Position numbers and translations under genes: made by a program. A DNA stretch of 64,000 nucleotides, from NCBI GenBank assembly GCA_951813395.1, contig OX638356.1, forward strand, positions 3,918,501-3,982,500, in the 5' to 3' direction. Positions within the stretch are counted from its first letter, which is position 1. Every line of letters begins with the position of its first letter. The notes beneath the pieces are model-generated. The model did not search any database, was not told the origin of the DNA, and saw nothing but the letters and a program-made list of their open reading frames with translations. Below, one piece after another: positions 1 to 7,880 of this stretch. This DNA comes from Longimicrobiales bacterium (GTDB lineage Bacteria; Gemmatimonadota; Gemmatimonadetes; Longimicrobiales; Gaopeijiaceae).

Positions 1-1
1 C

Positions 2-121
2 GTAGCGACATGCGTGAACATGCCCGATATTCCCGGTGCGCTTCGAAAGCTTCAGCGTGGCGGGGCGCCTGTTCCGATTCCCCGGCGCCAACGACGCTGC
101 ATCGCCACTGCGAGTCCATGA
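2..121 (+). CDS. Possible 3' end of an upstream gene
   Basis: A reading frame is open from the left edge to a TGA at 119-121. That TGA overlaps the ATG of the following amidase in the ATGA arrangement that recurs through this window. The overlap is the only argument for a real gene. The 39 visible residues are rich in Arg and Pro and match no family I know, so this may equally be non-coding leader. Confidence 0.25.
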   Translation, partial: VATCVNMPDIPGALRKLQRGGAPVPIPRRQRRCIATASP

Positions 122-1569
122 CCCCAGAATCCCTCCGGCAGATCGCCGACCGCGTCCGGCGCGGCCACACTACCGCATTGAGCGTTGCCGAAGAGGCCAT
201 CCGTCGCCACGACGCGAGTGATCTCGGTGCCTATATCGTCTTCGACGCGGACGGTGCCCGCACCCAGGCCCGCGCGATCGACGCGGCGGTGGCGCGCGGT
301 GAGGATCCCGGACCGCTGGCCGGACTCACCGTCTCGGTCAAGGACCTGTACGGCGTCGATGGCCTGCCGATCCGTGCGGGAACCAGGCGGGAACTGCCCG
401 CGGAGTGGCGCCGCGAGGGCTTTCTGGTCCGCGCCATGCGTCAGCTCGGAGCCGTGATCGTCGGAAAGACGCATACGGTGGAGCTGGCGTTCGGAGGGGT
501 CGGCCTGAATCCCAACACGGGTACTCCCGTGAACCCCTGGGACGCTGGCGAACATCGCGCGCCGGGAGGCTCTTCGGCGGGTGCGGGGGTGAGTCTGTGG
601 GAAGGATCGGCCCTCATCGCACTGGGGAGCGACACGGGAGGATCGGTCAGGATACCGGCATCGGCGACGGGAGTAGTGGGGCACCGCCACACCACGGGAC
701 GGTGGCCGACCAGCGGTGTCGTCCCCCTGAGCACGACCCTCGACACGGTCGGGCTCCTGACGCGCACGGCCACAGATTCCCGCTACGTGTTCGGGCTGGT
801 CGACGTGCTTGCCGGCAACGCATCCGAACCGGATCGCGCTGCGGGGGCCAGCGGAGCCACCGCCGCACCAGCCGGCGACCCCGGTCACCCGGCGACGACC
901 GTCGCCGGCCTCCGGATCGGCCTACCCCGCTCGGGCCTGTGGAATCGCGCCGCACCGGACATCGCCGCCGCCGTCCGCCGCGCACTCGACGAACTGGTGG
1001 CGGCGGGTGCGCACCTCTTCGAAGTCGACGCCCCGGAACTGGAGGAGGCCGGCGAGCGGTACCTGGCGGGCGAACTGGTGCAGCCGGAGCGCTTCGAGTC
1101 GCTGGAACGGGATCTTCCCGGGTGGACTCCGATCCTCGACCCCACCGTGGGCAAGCGGCTGGAGTCCGCCCGGGACGTGAGCGCGGTGGACTACGTGGCC
1201 GTCCTGCGCGCGCGACGCCGACTCTCGAAGAGCATTCACGCCACGATCGAAGCCCGGAACATCGATCTGCTCGCCACTCCCACCCTCCCCATCACCCCGC
1301 CCCCGCTCTCCGCCCTGTCCCAACTGGACGTCTACCGCGCGGTCAACCGCGACATGCTGTCCGGCACCGGTCCGGCGAGCATGCTGGACATGTGCGCGGT
1401 GAGCCTCCCGGCCGGCCTCGACGAGCACGGCATCCCCGTCGGCCTGCAGCTCATCGGCCCCTCGGGTGGCGATTACCTTCTCCTGGAGCGGGCCTGCGCG
1501 GTGGAATCCGTGCTCGGGACGGCGGCCGAGCGGCTGGGTACGCCGCCTCGCCTCACTGCCTCACGCTGA
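118..1569 (+). CDS. Amidase-signature family hydrolase
   Basis: The 483-residue product belongs to the amidase-signature family of amide hydrolases (GatA, indoleacetamide and peptide amidases). The Ser-cisSer-Lys triad is visible: Lys75 in SVKDLYG, the Ser152-Ser153 pair in GGSSAGAG, and the nucleophile Ser176 in GSDTGGSVRIPAS. No signal peptide is evident, so it is probably cytoplasmic. The ATG at 118 is chosen because the family homology begins there; an in-frame ATG at 10 would add a low-complexity Arg/Ser-rich extension. It converges on the XdhC pair. GatA itself is less likely because no gatB or gatC is adjacent. The substrate cannot be read from the sequence. Confidence 0.85.
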   Translation: MTPESLRQIADRVRRGHTTALSVAEEAIRRHDASDLGAYIVFDADGARTQARAIDAAVARGEDPGPLAGLTVSVKDLYGVDGLPIRAGTRRELPAEWRREGFLVRAMRQLGAVIVGKTHTVELAFGGVGLNPNTGTPVNPWDAGEHRAPGGSSAGAGVSLWEGSALIALGSDTGGSVRIPASATGVVGHRHTTGRWPTSGVVPLSTTLDTVGLLTRTATDSRYVFGLVDVLAGNASEPDRAAGASGATAAPAGDPGHPATTVAGLRIGLPRSGLWNRAAPDIAAAVRRALDELVAAGAHLFEVDAPELEEAGERYLAGELVQPERFESLERDLPGWTPILDPTVGKRLESARDVSAVDYVAVLRARRRLSKSIHATIEARNIDLLATPTLPITPPPLSALSQLDVYRAVNRDMLSGTGPASMLDMCAVSLPAGLDEHGIPVGLQLIGPSGGDYLLLERACAVESVLGTAAERLGTPPRLTASR

Positions 1570-1600
1570 GTCCCTGGTGTCGTGTCCCAGGGGGCCGACA

Positions 1601-2281
1601 CTACAGACGCAGCGCACCGATCACCTCCGCCAGCACCGCCACCGCGATCTCCTCGGGGGTGCGCGCCCCGATCGGCAGACCGATTGGGCCGTGGATGCGG
1701 TCGAGGTCGGCGTCGGTGAAGCCGAGAGCGCCAAGCCGCTCCCGCCTGGCGCCCTGCGTCTTGCGGCTCCCCAGCGCGCCGACGTAGAACGCGTCGCTCT
1801 CCAGCGCGGCCACCAGCGCCGGGTCGTCGATCTTGGGATCGTGGGTAAGGGCGACGACGGCGGTGCGCCGGTCCGGCCGGAGGGTCGTCATCGCCTCGTC
1901 GGGCCAACGCCGCAGGAGCGCCGCTCCGGGGAACCGTTCCGCCGTGGCGAAGCCCTCCCGCGGATCGAGCACCGTCACGCGAAAGCCCGCCAGCGTCGCG
2001 ATCGCCACAAGCGCCTGGGCGATGTGGACCGCGCCCACGACGATTATCCGTGGTGCGCGAATGTAGGGACGCAGAAAAACGGTGCCCTGCGGCGTCTCCA
2101 GCGTCCGCGACTCGCCGACGCGCAACACCTCGGCGATCAGCGCGCCGTCGAGCATCGGCAGCCGGGATGCTTCTCCAGCCTCGATCAGTTCCTGCACACC
2201 GTCGGTCAAACAGGTCGCCAGCAACACGTCGCGCCCCGCCCTCTGCGCTTCGACCACGCGCCGCAACACCGCCGCCTTCAC
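1601..2281 (-). CDS. XdhC family protein, C-terminal Rossmann half
   Basis: About 226 residues matching the C-terminal Rossmann domain of XdhC/CoxI proteins, which insert the sulfurated molybdenum cofactor into xanthine dehydrogenase-type hydroxylases. Visible motifs are IIVVGAVHIAQAL (dinucleotide-type loop), VTVLDPREGFATAERFP, VVALTHDPKIDD and YVGALGSRKT. I place the start at the GTG at 2281, which follows GGGAGG with 7-nt spacing; an in-frame GTG at 2305 has no comparable site. It lies just downstream of the N-terminal-half gene, so one XdhC function is split between two genes. No molybdenum hydroxylase subunits lie in the window. Confidence 0.8.
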   Translation of the reverse strand: MKAAVLRRVVEAQRAGRDVLLATCLTDGVQELIEAGEASRLPMLDGALIAEVLRVGESRTLETPQGTVFLRPYIRAPRIIVVGAVHIAQALVAIATLAGFRVTVLDPREGFATAERFPGAALLRRWPDEAMTTLRPDRRTAVVALTHDPKIDDPALVAALESDAFYVGALGSRKTQGARRERLGALGFTDADLDRIHGPIGLPIGARTPEEIAVAVLAEVIGALRL

Positions 2282-2321
2282 CCGGCGGCCTCCCTGCCCA
2301 CCCACTCCCGCATCCGGGCGG

Positions 2322-2666
2322 CTACCCCGCGACCGGCTCGATGAACAGGTGCACCCTGCCTCCGCAGGCCAGCCCCACCTCCCACGCCATCTCGTTCGTG
2401 ACCCCGAATTCCATCGTGCGCGGCTCGCCCGTCTCGATCACTTCGAGCGCCGTCTGGATCACTGCGCCCTCGATACACCCGCCCGATACGGACCCCGAGA
2501 AGTCCCCGCTCGCGGCGATCGCCATGTGGCTTCCGGCGCGTCGCGGGGCCGATCCCCAGGTGCGCGTGACCGTGGCGAGCGCAACCCGGCGTCCCTCTTC
2601 CAGCCACGCGGCAGCTTGCGCGAGAACCGGATCCGCGTTCGTGTTCGTGCTGTTCGACTGGTCCAT
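2322..2666 (-). CDS. XdhC/CoxI family protein, N-terminal half
   Basis: 114 residues covering the XdhC_CoxI N-terminal domain. The motifs are VALATVTRTWGSAPRRAGS, GSVSGGCIEGAV and LACGGRVHLFIEP. The conserved Cys in GGCIE and CGG is typical of this domain in molybdenum-cofactor maturation proteins. The start ATG at 2666 (MDQSNS) is preferred; a longer form from 2714 would overlap the divergent SufU-like gene. It is followed by the C-terminal Rossmann-half gene, a common split form of XdhC. Partner hydroxylases must be encoded elsewhere. Confidence 0.8.
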   Translation of the reverse strand: MDQSNSTNTNADPVLAQAAAWLEEGRRVALATVTRTWGSAPRRAGSHMAIAASGDFSGSVSGGCIEGAVIQTALEVIETGEPRTMEFGVTNEMAWEVGLACGGRVHLFIEPVAG

Positions 2667-2704
2667 GGGACTGGAAGCTACCCCCGGCGGCACGGAACGC
2701 AACC

Positions 2705-3136
2705 TTGGCGGCAACCCCCACCGACGAGCTTCAACAGGCGGTCATCCGGGATCACTTCCGGCGGCCTCGCAATCGCGGCGCCCTCGATCCCCCCGCCACC
2801 GGCGGACACGCGCACAACCCCTTCTGCGGGGATACCGTGCGCATGTGGGCGCGCGTCGAAGACGGCCGCATTGTCGAGGCGACGTTCGACGGGCGCGGGT
2901 GCGCCATCTCGCAGGCCGCGGCTTCGATGCTCACCACCCTGGTGGGCGGCCGGGAGGTGGCGGAGGTGGCGGGCTTGCGGAAGACGTTCGCCGAGGGCCT
3001 GGCTCCGGATGGCCCCCGGTTGCCGAGCGCACTGGGCGATCTTCGGGCCCTGGCCGGGGTAAAGCGGTTCCCAAGCCGGGTCAGGTGCGCCGTACTGCCG
3101 TTCGACGCGCTGGAAGATGCATTGAGCGGCGAATAG
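2705..3136 (+). CDS. SufU-like iron-sulfur cluster assembly protein
   Basis: 143 residues of the NifU-N/SufU family, which accepts persulfide sulfur from SufS during Fe-S cluster assembly. The three metal/sulfur cysteines and the conserved Asp are present: NPFCGD, GRGCAISQAAASM and RCAVLPFDALEDAL near the C-terminus. The length matches SufU. The start is a TTG at 2705 behind a weak GGA; an alternative start further in is possible. It is divergent from the XdhC N-half, with only 38 nt between start codons. No sufBCDS genes are nearby, so this copy stands alone here. Confidence 0.82.
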   Translation: MAATPTDELQQAVIRDHFRRPRNRGALDPPATGGHAHNPFCGDTVRMWARVEDGRIVEATFDGRGCAISQAAASMLTTLVGGREVAEVAGLRKTFAEGLAPDGPRLPSALGDLRALAGVKRFPSRVRCAVLPFDALEDALSGE

Positions 3137-3246
3137 CGTGTCGTGTCCCGGAGGTTCCGGGGGCTTTCCCCGCCCAACGGGTCCGCGCTACTGTAGGCTG
3201 TGAGATCACACTCGCGACCCAGCCAGCCCGAAGATTCGAGGATCCC

Positions 3247-5991
3247 ATGACAGCAGGCCGCAGCAGACTTCCTGCACCCGGAATCGCAGCCCCCGTCGCC
3301 GCCCTTCTCACCATGGCGGCCCTGGCCGCGCCCCACGCACGCGCCGCCGCGCAGCTTACCACGCCGGAGCAGCAGTTCGGCTACCGCCTCGGCACCGACT
3401 ATCAGCTTGTCAACTACGAAGGGCTGACCGAGTACTGGCAGCTCCTCGCGGAGCAGTCGGACCGCATGACGCTGGAATCGATCGGTCTCTCCGAGGAGGG
3501 TCGCGAACAGTGGATGGCGACCATCACGTCGCCCGCAAACCGGCCCGATCTCGAACGCTACAGGGAGATCGCGCGCCGTCTTGCTCACGCCGAGGGCGTC
3601 AGCGAGGAGGAAGCCCGCGAGTTGTCCGCCGAAGGCAAGGCCGTCGTCTGGATCGACGGGGGCCTTCACGCCACCGAGGTGCTCGGCATCCAGCAACTCA
3701 TGGAACTCGTGTGGCAGATGGTCAGCCGGGACGACGCGGAGACGATGCGTTTCCTCGACGACGTGATCCTTCTGGCCACCCACGCCAACCCCGACGGCCA
3801 CGCCCTGGTCGCCAACTGGTACATGCGCCACGACGATCCCCTCGACCGCACCACGCAGGGTGTCCCGGTCCTCTACAACAAGTACGCCGGGCACGACAAC
3901 AACCGCGACTTCTACATGGCCTCGCTCTCCGAGTCCGAGAACATGAACCGGGTCGTCTACCGCGAGTGGTTCCCCCAGATCGTCTACAACCATCACCAGA
4001 CGGGCCCGCAGGGCACGGTCATGTTCGCCCCCCCGTTCCGGGATCCGCCGAACCACAACCTCGACCCCCTCATCATCACCAGCCTCGACCAGGTCGGTTC
4101 CGCCATGCACCACCGCATGGTCATGGAGGGCAAGGGCGGAACCACCATGCGGCGGGGCGCCAGCTACTCCACCTGGTGGAACGGCGGCCTGCGCACCACT
4201 CCTTACTTCAAGAACATGATCGGCCTCCTCACCGAGACGATCGGCCACCCCACGCCCATCGAGATCCCCTTCCTCCCGAACCGCCAGATCACGCACGCCG
4301 ACCTGCCCCTCCCGGTCACCCCGGGGCGCTGGCATTTCCGCCAGTCCGTCGACTATTCGCAGACGGCCAACCGCGCCGTACTCGACTACGCGTCGCGCAA
4401 CCGCGAACACCTTTTGTTCAACATCTGGCGCATGGGAATGAACTCGATCGAGCGGGGCAGCCGCGACTCCTGGACCGTTCTGCCGAAGTGGATCGACCAG
4501 GTGGCCGAGGATGTCGGCCCGCGCGGATCGCTGGAGGAGTTTGAGGCCCACCTGCGCGACCCCGCGAAGCGCGATGCCCGCGGGTACATTCTGCCGTCCG
4601 ACCAGCGAGGCTTCCCCACCGCCACGCGCTTCGTGAACGCGCTCCTCAAGAACGGCGTCACCGTGCACAGGGCCACCGCCGACTTCACCGTCGCGGGCAA
4701 GGACTACCCCGAGGGCTCGTACGTCGTGGTCACCGCCCAGGCCTTCCGGCCCCACGTGATCGACATGTTCGAGCCGCAGAACCACCCCAACGACTTCCAG
4801 TACCCGGGCGGTCCGCCGATCGCGCCCTACGACAACGCCGGCTGGACGCTCGCGCTCCAGATGGGCGTCGAATTCGACCGCGTGCTCGACGGCTTCAGCG
4901 GCCCCTTCGAGCCGATCGCGTGGCTGGCCGATGCGCCGCCCGGTACGGTGTCGGGGCCCGATTCTCCCACTGGCTACGTGGTCGATCACGTCAACGAGGC
5001 CTTTACGGCCGTCAACCGCGTGCTCGCCGCCGGAGGAGAGGTGCATTGGATCGAAGGGACGTTCGACGCGGCGGGCGTCTCGTTCGCGCCCGGTGCCTTC
5101 TACATTCCGGCGTCGGCCACCACGCGGTCCCGGCTGGAAGAATGGGCCGCTCAACTGGGAATCTCCTTCCACGGCGTCACCGCTGCCCCCGAGGCCGCGT
5201 TCGAACTGACCCACGCGCGAGTCGGCCTCTGGGACCGCTACGGCGGCTCGATGCCGTCGGGGTGGACCCGCTACGTGCTGGAGGATTTCGAGTTCAACTT
5301 CGAGGTCGTCTACCCGCCCGACATCGACGCGGGCAATCTGAACGATCGCTTCGACGTGATCATCCTGCCCGACGGCGCCCTGGGCGGCGGGCGGGGCTTC
5401 CGCTTCGGCGGCGGACCCAGCGAGGACTTCCTGGCCAGCCTGCCGGATTCGTTGCGCGGCCGGGTGGGCTCGCTGAGCGATGATACGAGCCTGCCCGCGC
5501 TCCGCGAGTTCGTGGAGAACGGTGGGGCGGTGGTCGCGGTCGGGTCGTCCACGGCCCTGGGTAGCCGGCTCGGCCTTCCCCTCACCAACTTCCTGGTCGA
5601 CGACGACGGAAACCCGCTGCCCCGGGACGACTACTTCACGCCGGGATCGATCCACGACATCCGGGTGGAGCACGGCAGCCCGATCACGCACGGTCTGGGC
5701 GAGCGTGTACATGTGCTGCACAGTCACAGCCCGGTCTTCCAGATCGACGACGGCGCGACGAACGTGCGGCGACTGGCGTGGTACGACTCCGCCGAGCCCC
5801 TGGTGAGCGGCTGGGCGTGGGGCCAGGAGCACCTCGAAGGCGGCACGAGCATGATCGAGGCGGACATCGGCGCGGGGAAGCTCTTCCTCTTCGGCCCCAA
5901 GATCACCTTCCGGTCGCAGCCGCACGGCACCTTCCCGCTTCTCTTCAACGGGATTCACTACGGGGCCGCGAACCGGAGGCCGGTGAGCTGA
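3247..5991 (+). CDS. Secreted M14 family zinc metallopeptidase
   Basis: 914 residues with an N-terminal signal peptide (hydrophobic run to about residue 35, Ala-rich cleavage region). The carboxypeptidase A-type fold is indicated by zinc ligands His141 and Glu144 in HATE, a later His at 249/250 in YNHHQTGPQG, and candidate catalytic Glu330 in LLTETIGHP. Residues from about 420 to 914 form a long C-terminal region typical of large M14 proteins in this type of bacterium. The ATG at 3247 follows GAGG. The stop overlaps the presumed start of the CPBP gene. It probably degrades peptides in the periplasm or outside the cell; specificity is unknown. Confidence 0.85.
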   Translation: MTAGRSRLPAPGIAAPVAALLTMAALAAPHARAAAQLTTPEQQFGYRLGTDYQLVNYEGLTEYWQLLAEQSDRMTLESIGLSEEGREQWMATITSPANRPDLERYREIARRLAHAEGVSEEEARELSAEGKAVVWIDGGLHATEVLGIQQLMELVWQMVSRDDAETMRFLDDVILLATHANPDGHALVANWYMRHDDPLDRTTQGVPVLYNKYAGHDNNRDFYMASLSESENMNRVVYREWFPQIVYNHHQTGPQGTVMFAPPFRDPPNHNLDPLIITSLDQVGSAMHHRMVMEGKGGTTMRRGASYSTWWNGGLRTTPYFKNMIGLLTETIGHPTPIEIPFLPNRQITHADLPLPVTPGRWHFRQSVDYSQTANRAVLDYASRNREHLLFNIWRMGMNSIERGSRDSWTVLPKWIDQVAEDVGPRGSLEEFEAHLRDPAKRDARGYILPSDQRGFPTATRFVNALLKNGVTVHRATADFTVAGKDYPEGSYVVVTAQAFRPHVIDMFEPQNHPNDFQYPGGPPIAPYDNAGWTLALQMGVEFDRVLDGFSGPFEPIAWLADAPPGTVSGPDSPTGYVVDHVNEAFTAVNRVLAAGGEVHWIEGTFDAAGVSFAPGAFYIPASATTRSRLEEWAAQLGISFHGVTAAPEAAFELTHARVGLWDRYGGSMPSGWTRYVLEDFEFNFEVVYPPDIDAGNLNDRFDVIILPDGALGGGRGFRFGGGPSEDFLASLPDSLRGRVGSLSDDTSLPALREFVENGGAVVAVGSSTALGSRLGLPLTNFLVDDDGNPLPRDDYFTPGSIHDIRVEHGSPITHGLGERVHVLHSHSPVFQIDDGATNVRRLAWYDSAEPLVSGWAWGQEHLEGGTSMIEADIGAGKLFLFGPKITFRSQPHGTFPLLFNGIHYGAANRRPVS

Positions 5992-6896
5992 CGACCGAGC
6001 CCGGAGACACGGCGCGGGACAATCCGTTCGAACGCGTACGCAGCCGCTGGCTCATCCCGTGCGTGTTCGCCGCGGGCGTGGCCATTCTGGTGGTGCTGCT
6101 CCTGGCGGCGAAGATCGTCGGCTTCGCCACTGGAAGCGCGTCCGACAACGACCTCGCGACCAGGCAGGTCCTGTCGATGCTTGCGGGCTACGGCGGCATG
6201 GTCGCATGGCTCCTCTGGGCGTGCCGCCGCGCCGGGGTCGACCTCGGACGACTGATCGGGCGTGTACCCGATGGGCACGACTGGGCCGTCACGGGCGCCC
6301 TGCTGGCCGTGACCATCGCGTTTTCATACGGGTCGTGGGAGCTCGTCGCCTGGATTCTGTCCCGCGTGGCGCCGGATCTGCTGACCTGGCTGGTGCAGAT
6401 GCTGCCCGAGAAGCCGGCAGGGAACGCGGGTCACGACATCTTCATGATCTTCATCGTGGTCGGCGCGGCTCCCGTCGTCGAGGAGCTGATCTTCCGGGGC
6501 GTTCTGGTCAGCCGCTGGGGAGTCAAGTGGGGTGTGCGGGCCGGGATCGTGGTTTCGGCCGTCGCGTTCGGGTTCCTGCACGCGAACGTCATCGGAATCG
6601 GCTTCGTCGGACTGGTCGCGGCCATCCTGTACCTCCAGACCCGCACGCTGATCGTCCCGATCGTATTCCACGCGACGAACAACGCGATCGCGACCGTCGG
6701 CTGGTACCTGCCCGGCGGTTCCGACACGACCGCGATCATGGAGGGTGATGGCTGGCTCGGGTTCCTCCTTGTCTTCGTTTCGCTGCCCGTGTTGATCTGG
6801 TACCTGTGGCGCTTCTGGCCGGCGCGCGATGCCGTGATCCCCTATCTGGGCGGCGGAGCGGAAAACGACGGCCAGGACGCCGAAGGACCTCCGTGA
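5988..6896 (+). CDS. CPBP family intramembrane glutamic protease
   Basis: About 302 residues with around seven membrane segments. The CPBP (Abi/CAAX protease) motifs are present: VVEELIFRGVL with the Glu165-Glu166 pair, FGFLHANVIGIGF, and FHATNNAIATVGW. Such enzymes cleave or process membrane proteins, and some give bacteriocin immunity. The start is uncertain. The last in-frame candidates are a CTG at 5988 overlapping the upstream stop and a GTG at 6063; an ATG at 5778 lies deep inside the M14 gene. The stop overlaps the GTG of the Ppx gene, so the three genes look like one operon. Confidence 0.8.
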   Translation: MTTEPGDTARDNPFERVRSRWLIPCVFAAGVAILVVLLLAAKIVGFATGSASDNDLATRQVLSMLAGYGGMVAWLLWACRRAGVDLGRLIGRVPDGHDWAVTGALLAVTIAFSYGSWELVAWILSRVAPDLLTWLVQMLPEKPAGNAGHDIFMIFIVVGAAPVVEELIFRGVLVSRWGVKWGVRAGIVVSAVAFGFLHANVIGIGFVGLVAAILYLQTRTLIVPIVFHATNNAIATVGWYLPGGSDTTAIMEGDGWLGFLLVFVSLPVLIWYLWRFWPARDAVIPYLGGGAENDGQDAEGPP

Positions 6897-7843
6897 CCGA
6901 ATCGGCGCCGTTCCCGGTGCGCGTAGCCGCCATCGACGCCGGTTCCAACGCCATCCGCTTCGTCGCAGCCGACTTCATCGGTCCGGGCTCGTACACCGTC
7001 GTCCACAAGATCCGCCAGCCGATCCGCCTGGGACACCGCGTCTTCACGCACGCGGAGCTGGACGAAGAAACCATGGAATGGGCCGTGGCCGCCTTCCGCC
7101 TCTTCCGGCGCGAGATGGACGCGCTGGGCGTCGACCGATACCGCGCGGTCGCAACCAGCGCGACCCGCGAGGCAGCCAACCGCAGCAGTTTCCTGGACAG
7201 AGTCCGGGAGGAATCCGGCATCGTGCTGGAGCCGATCAGCGGAGCGGAGGAGGCCCGCCTCGTCCACCTGGCCGTGCGCAGCCGCGTCGATCTCTCCCAG
7301 GGGCGCTGGATCCTGGTGGACCTGGGCGGCGGAAGCGTCGAAGTCTCGCTCGTGGACGACACGGGCATCCTGTGGAGCGAGTCCTACCGCGTCGGCACCG
7401 TGCGCCTCCTGGAAACCCTGGCCGAGGCCGAGGGCTGCCACGACTCGCTGCGCGCGTGGGTAGGGCGCCAACTCCGTTCCCTCACGATTCCGCCCCCGGA
7501 GGCCTACCCGGGTCCCACTGCATTCGCGGCGACCGGCGGCAACATCGAGGCCATCGCCGAACTCGCGCTCAGCTACGTCGATCCGCTCAAGCTCGCGCTG
7601 CTGCCCATCAACCGCCTCGACGCCGTCATCCACCTCCTCACGGCCATGACCGTCCCCGAGACGATCCACGAACTGCGGCTGCGTCCCGACCGGGCCGACG
7701 TCATCCTGCCGGCGGCGCTGGTCTATCGGCACTTCGCCGACGTTGCCCGCGCAAACCAGATCGTTGTGCCGAGCGTGGGCGTCAAGGAGGGAGTGCTGCT
7801 GGACGTGGCGACGGGCGCGGGCCTGCATTCAACCGTCAGCTGA
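6893..7843 (+). CDS. Ppx/GppA family exopolyphosphatase
   Basis: 316 residues of the Ppx/GppA phosphatase family (sugar kinase/Hsp70 fold), which hydrolyse polyphosphate or pppGpp. The first phosphate loop IDAGSNAIRFVAAD and the second WILVDLGGGSVEVSLV are both present. Length fits the short, two-domain form without the C-terminal HD-like domain of E. coli Ppx. The GTG at 6893 overlaps the upstream TGA (GTGA), indicating translational coupling to the CPBP protease. It converges on the glutamate dehydrogenase gene with a 37-nt gap. Whether polyphosphate or pppGpp is the main substrate cannot be decided. Confidence 0.85.
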   Translation: MTESAPFPVRVAAIDAGSNAIRFVAADFIGPGSYTVVHKIRQPIRLGHRVFTHAELDEETMEWAVAAFRLFRREMDALGVDRYRAVATSATREAANRSSFLDRVREESGIVLEPISGAEEARLVHLAVRSRVDLSQGRWILVDLGGGSVEVSLVDDTGILWSESYRVGTVRLLETLAEAEGCHDSLRAWVGRQLRSLTIPPPEAYPGPTAFAATGGNIEAIAELALSYVDPLKLALLPINRLDAVIHLLTAMTVPETIHELRLRPDRADVILPAALVYRHFADVARANQIVVPSVGVKEGVLLDVATGAGLHSTVS

Positions 7844-7880
7844 TCGGCCCGGCCGGAGTCCGGAGCGCCCTCCGTGGTGC

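Noticed and set aside
405-1787. Plus-strand frame of 460 codons over the amidase
   Set aside because: Out of frame with the amidase triad; product is Arg/Gly/His-rich noise.
2752-5958. Open frame of 1068 codons on the minus strand across the SufU-like and M14 genes
   Set aside because: It is antisense to clear M14 homology, has low-complexity Arg/Gly/Val composition and no recognisable motif. Long antisense frames are expected in GC-rich DNA.
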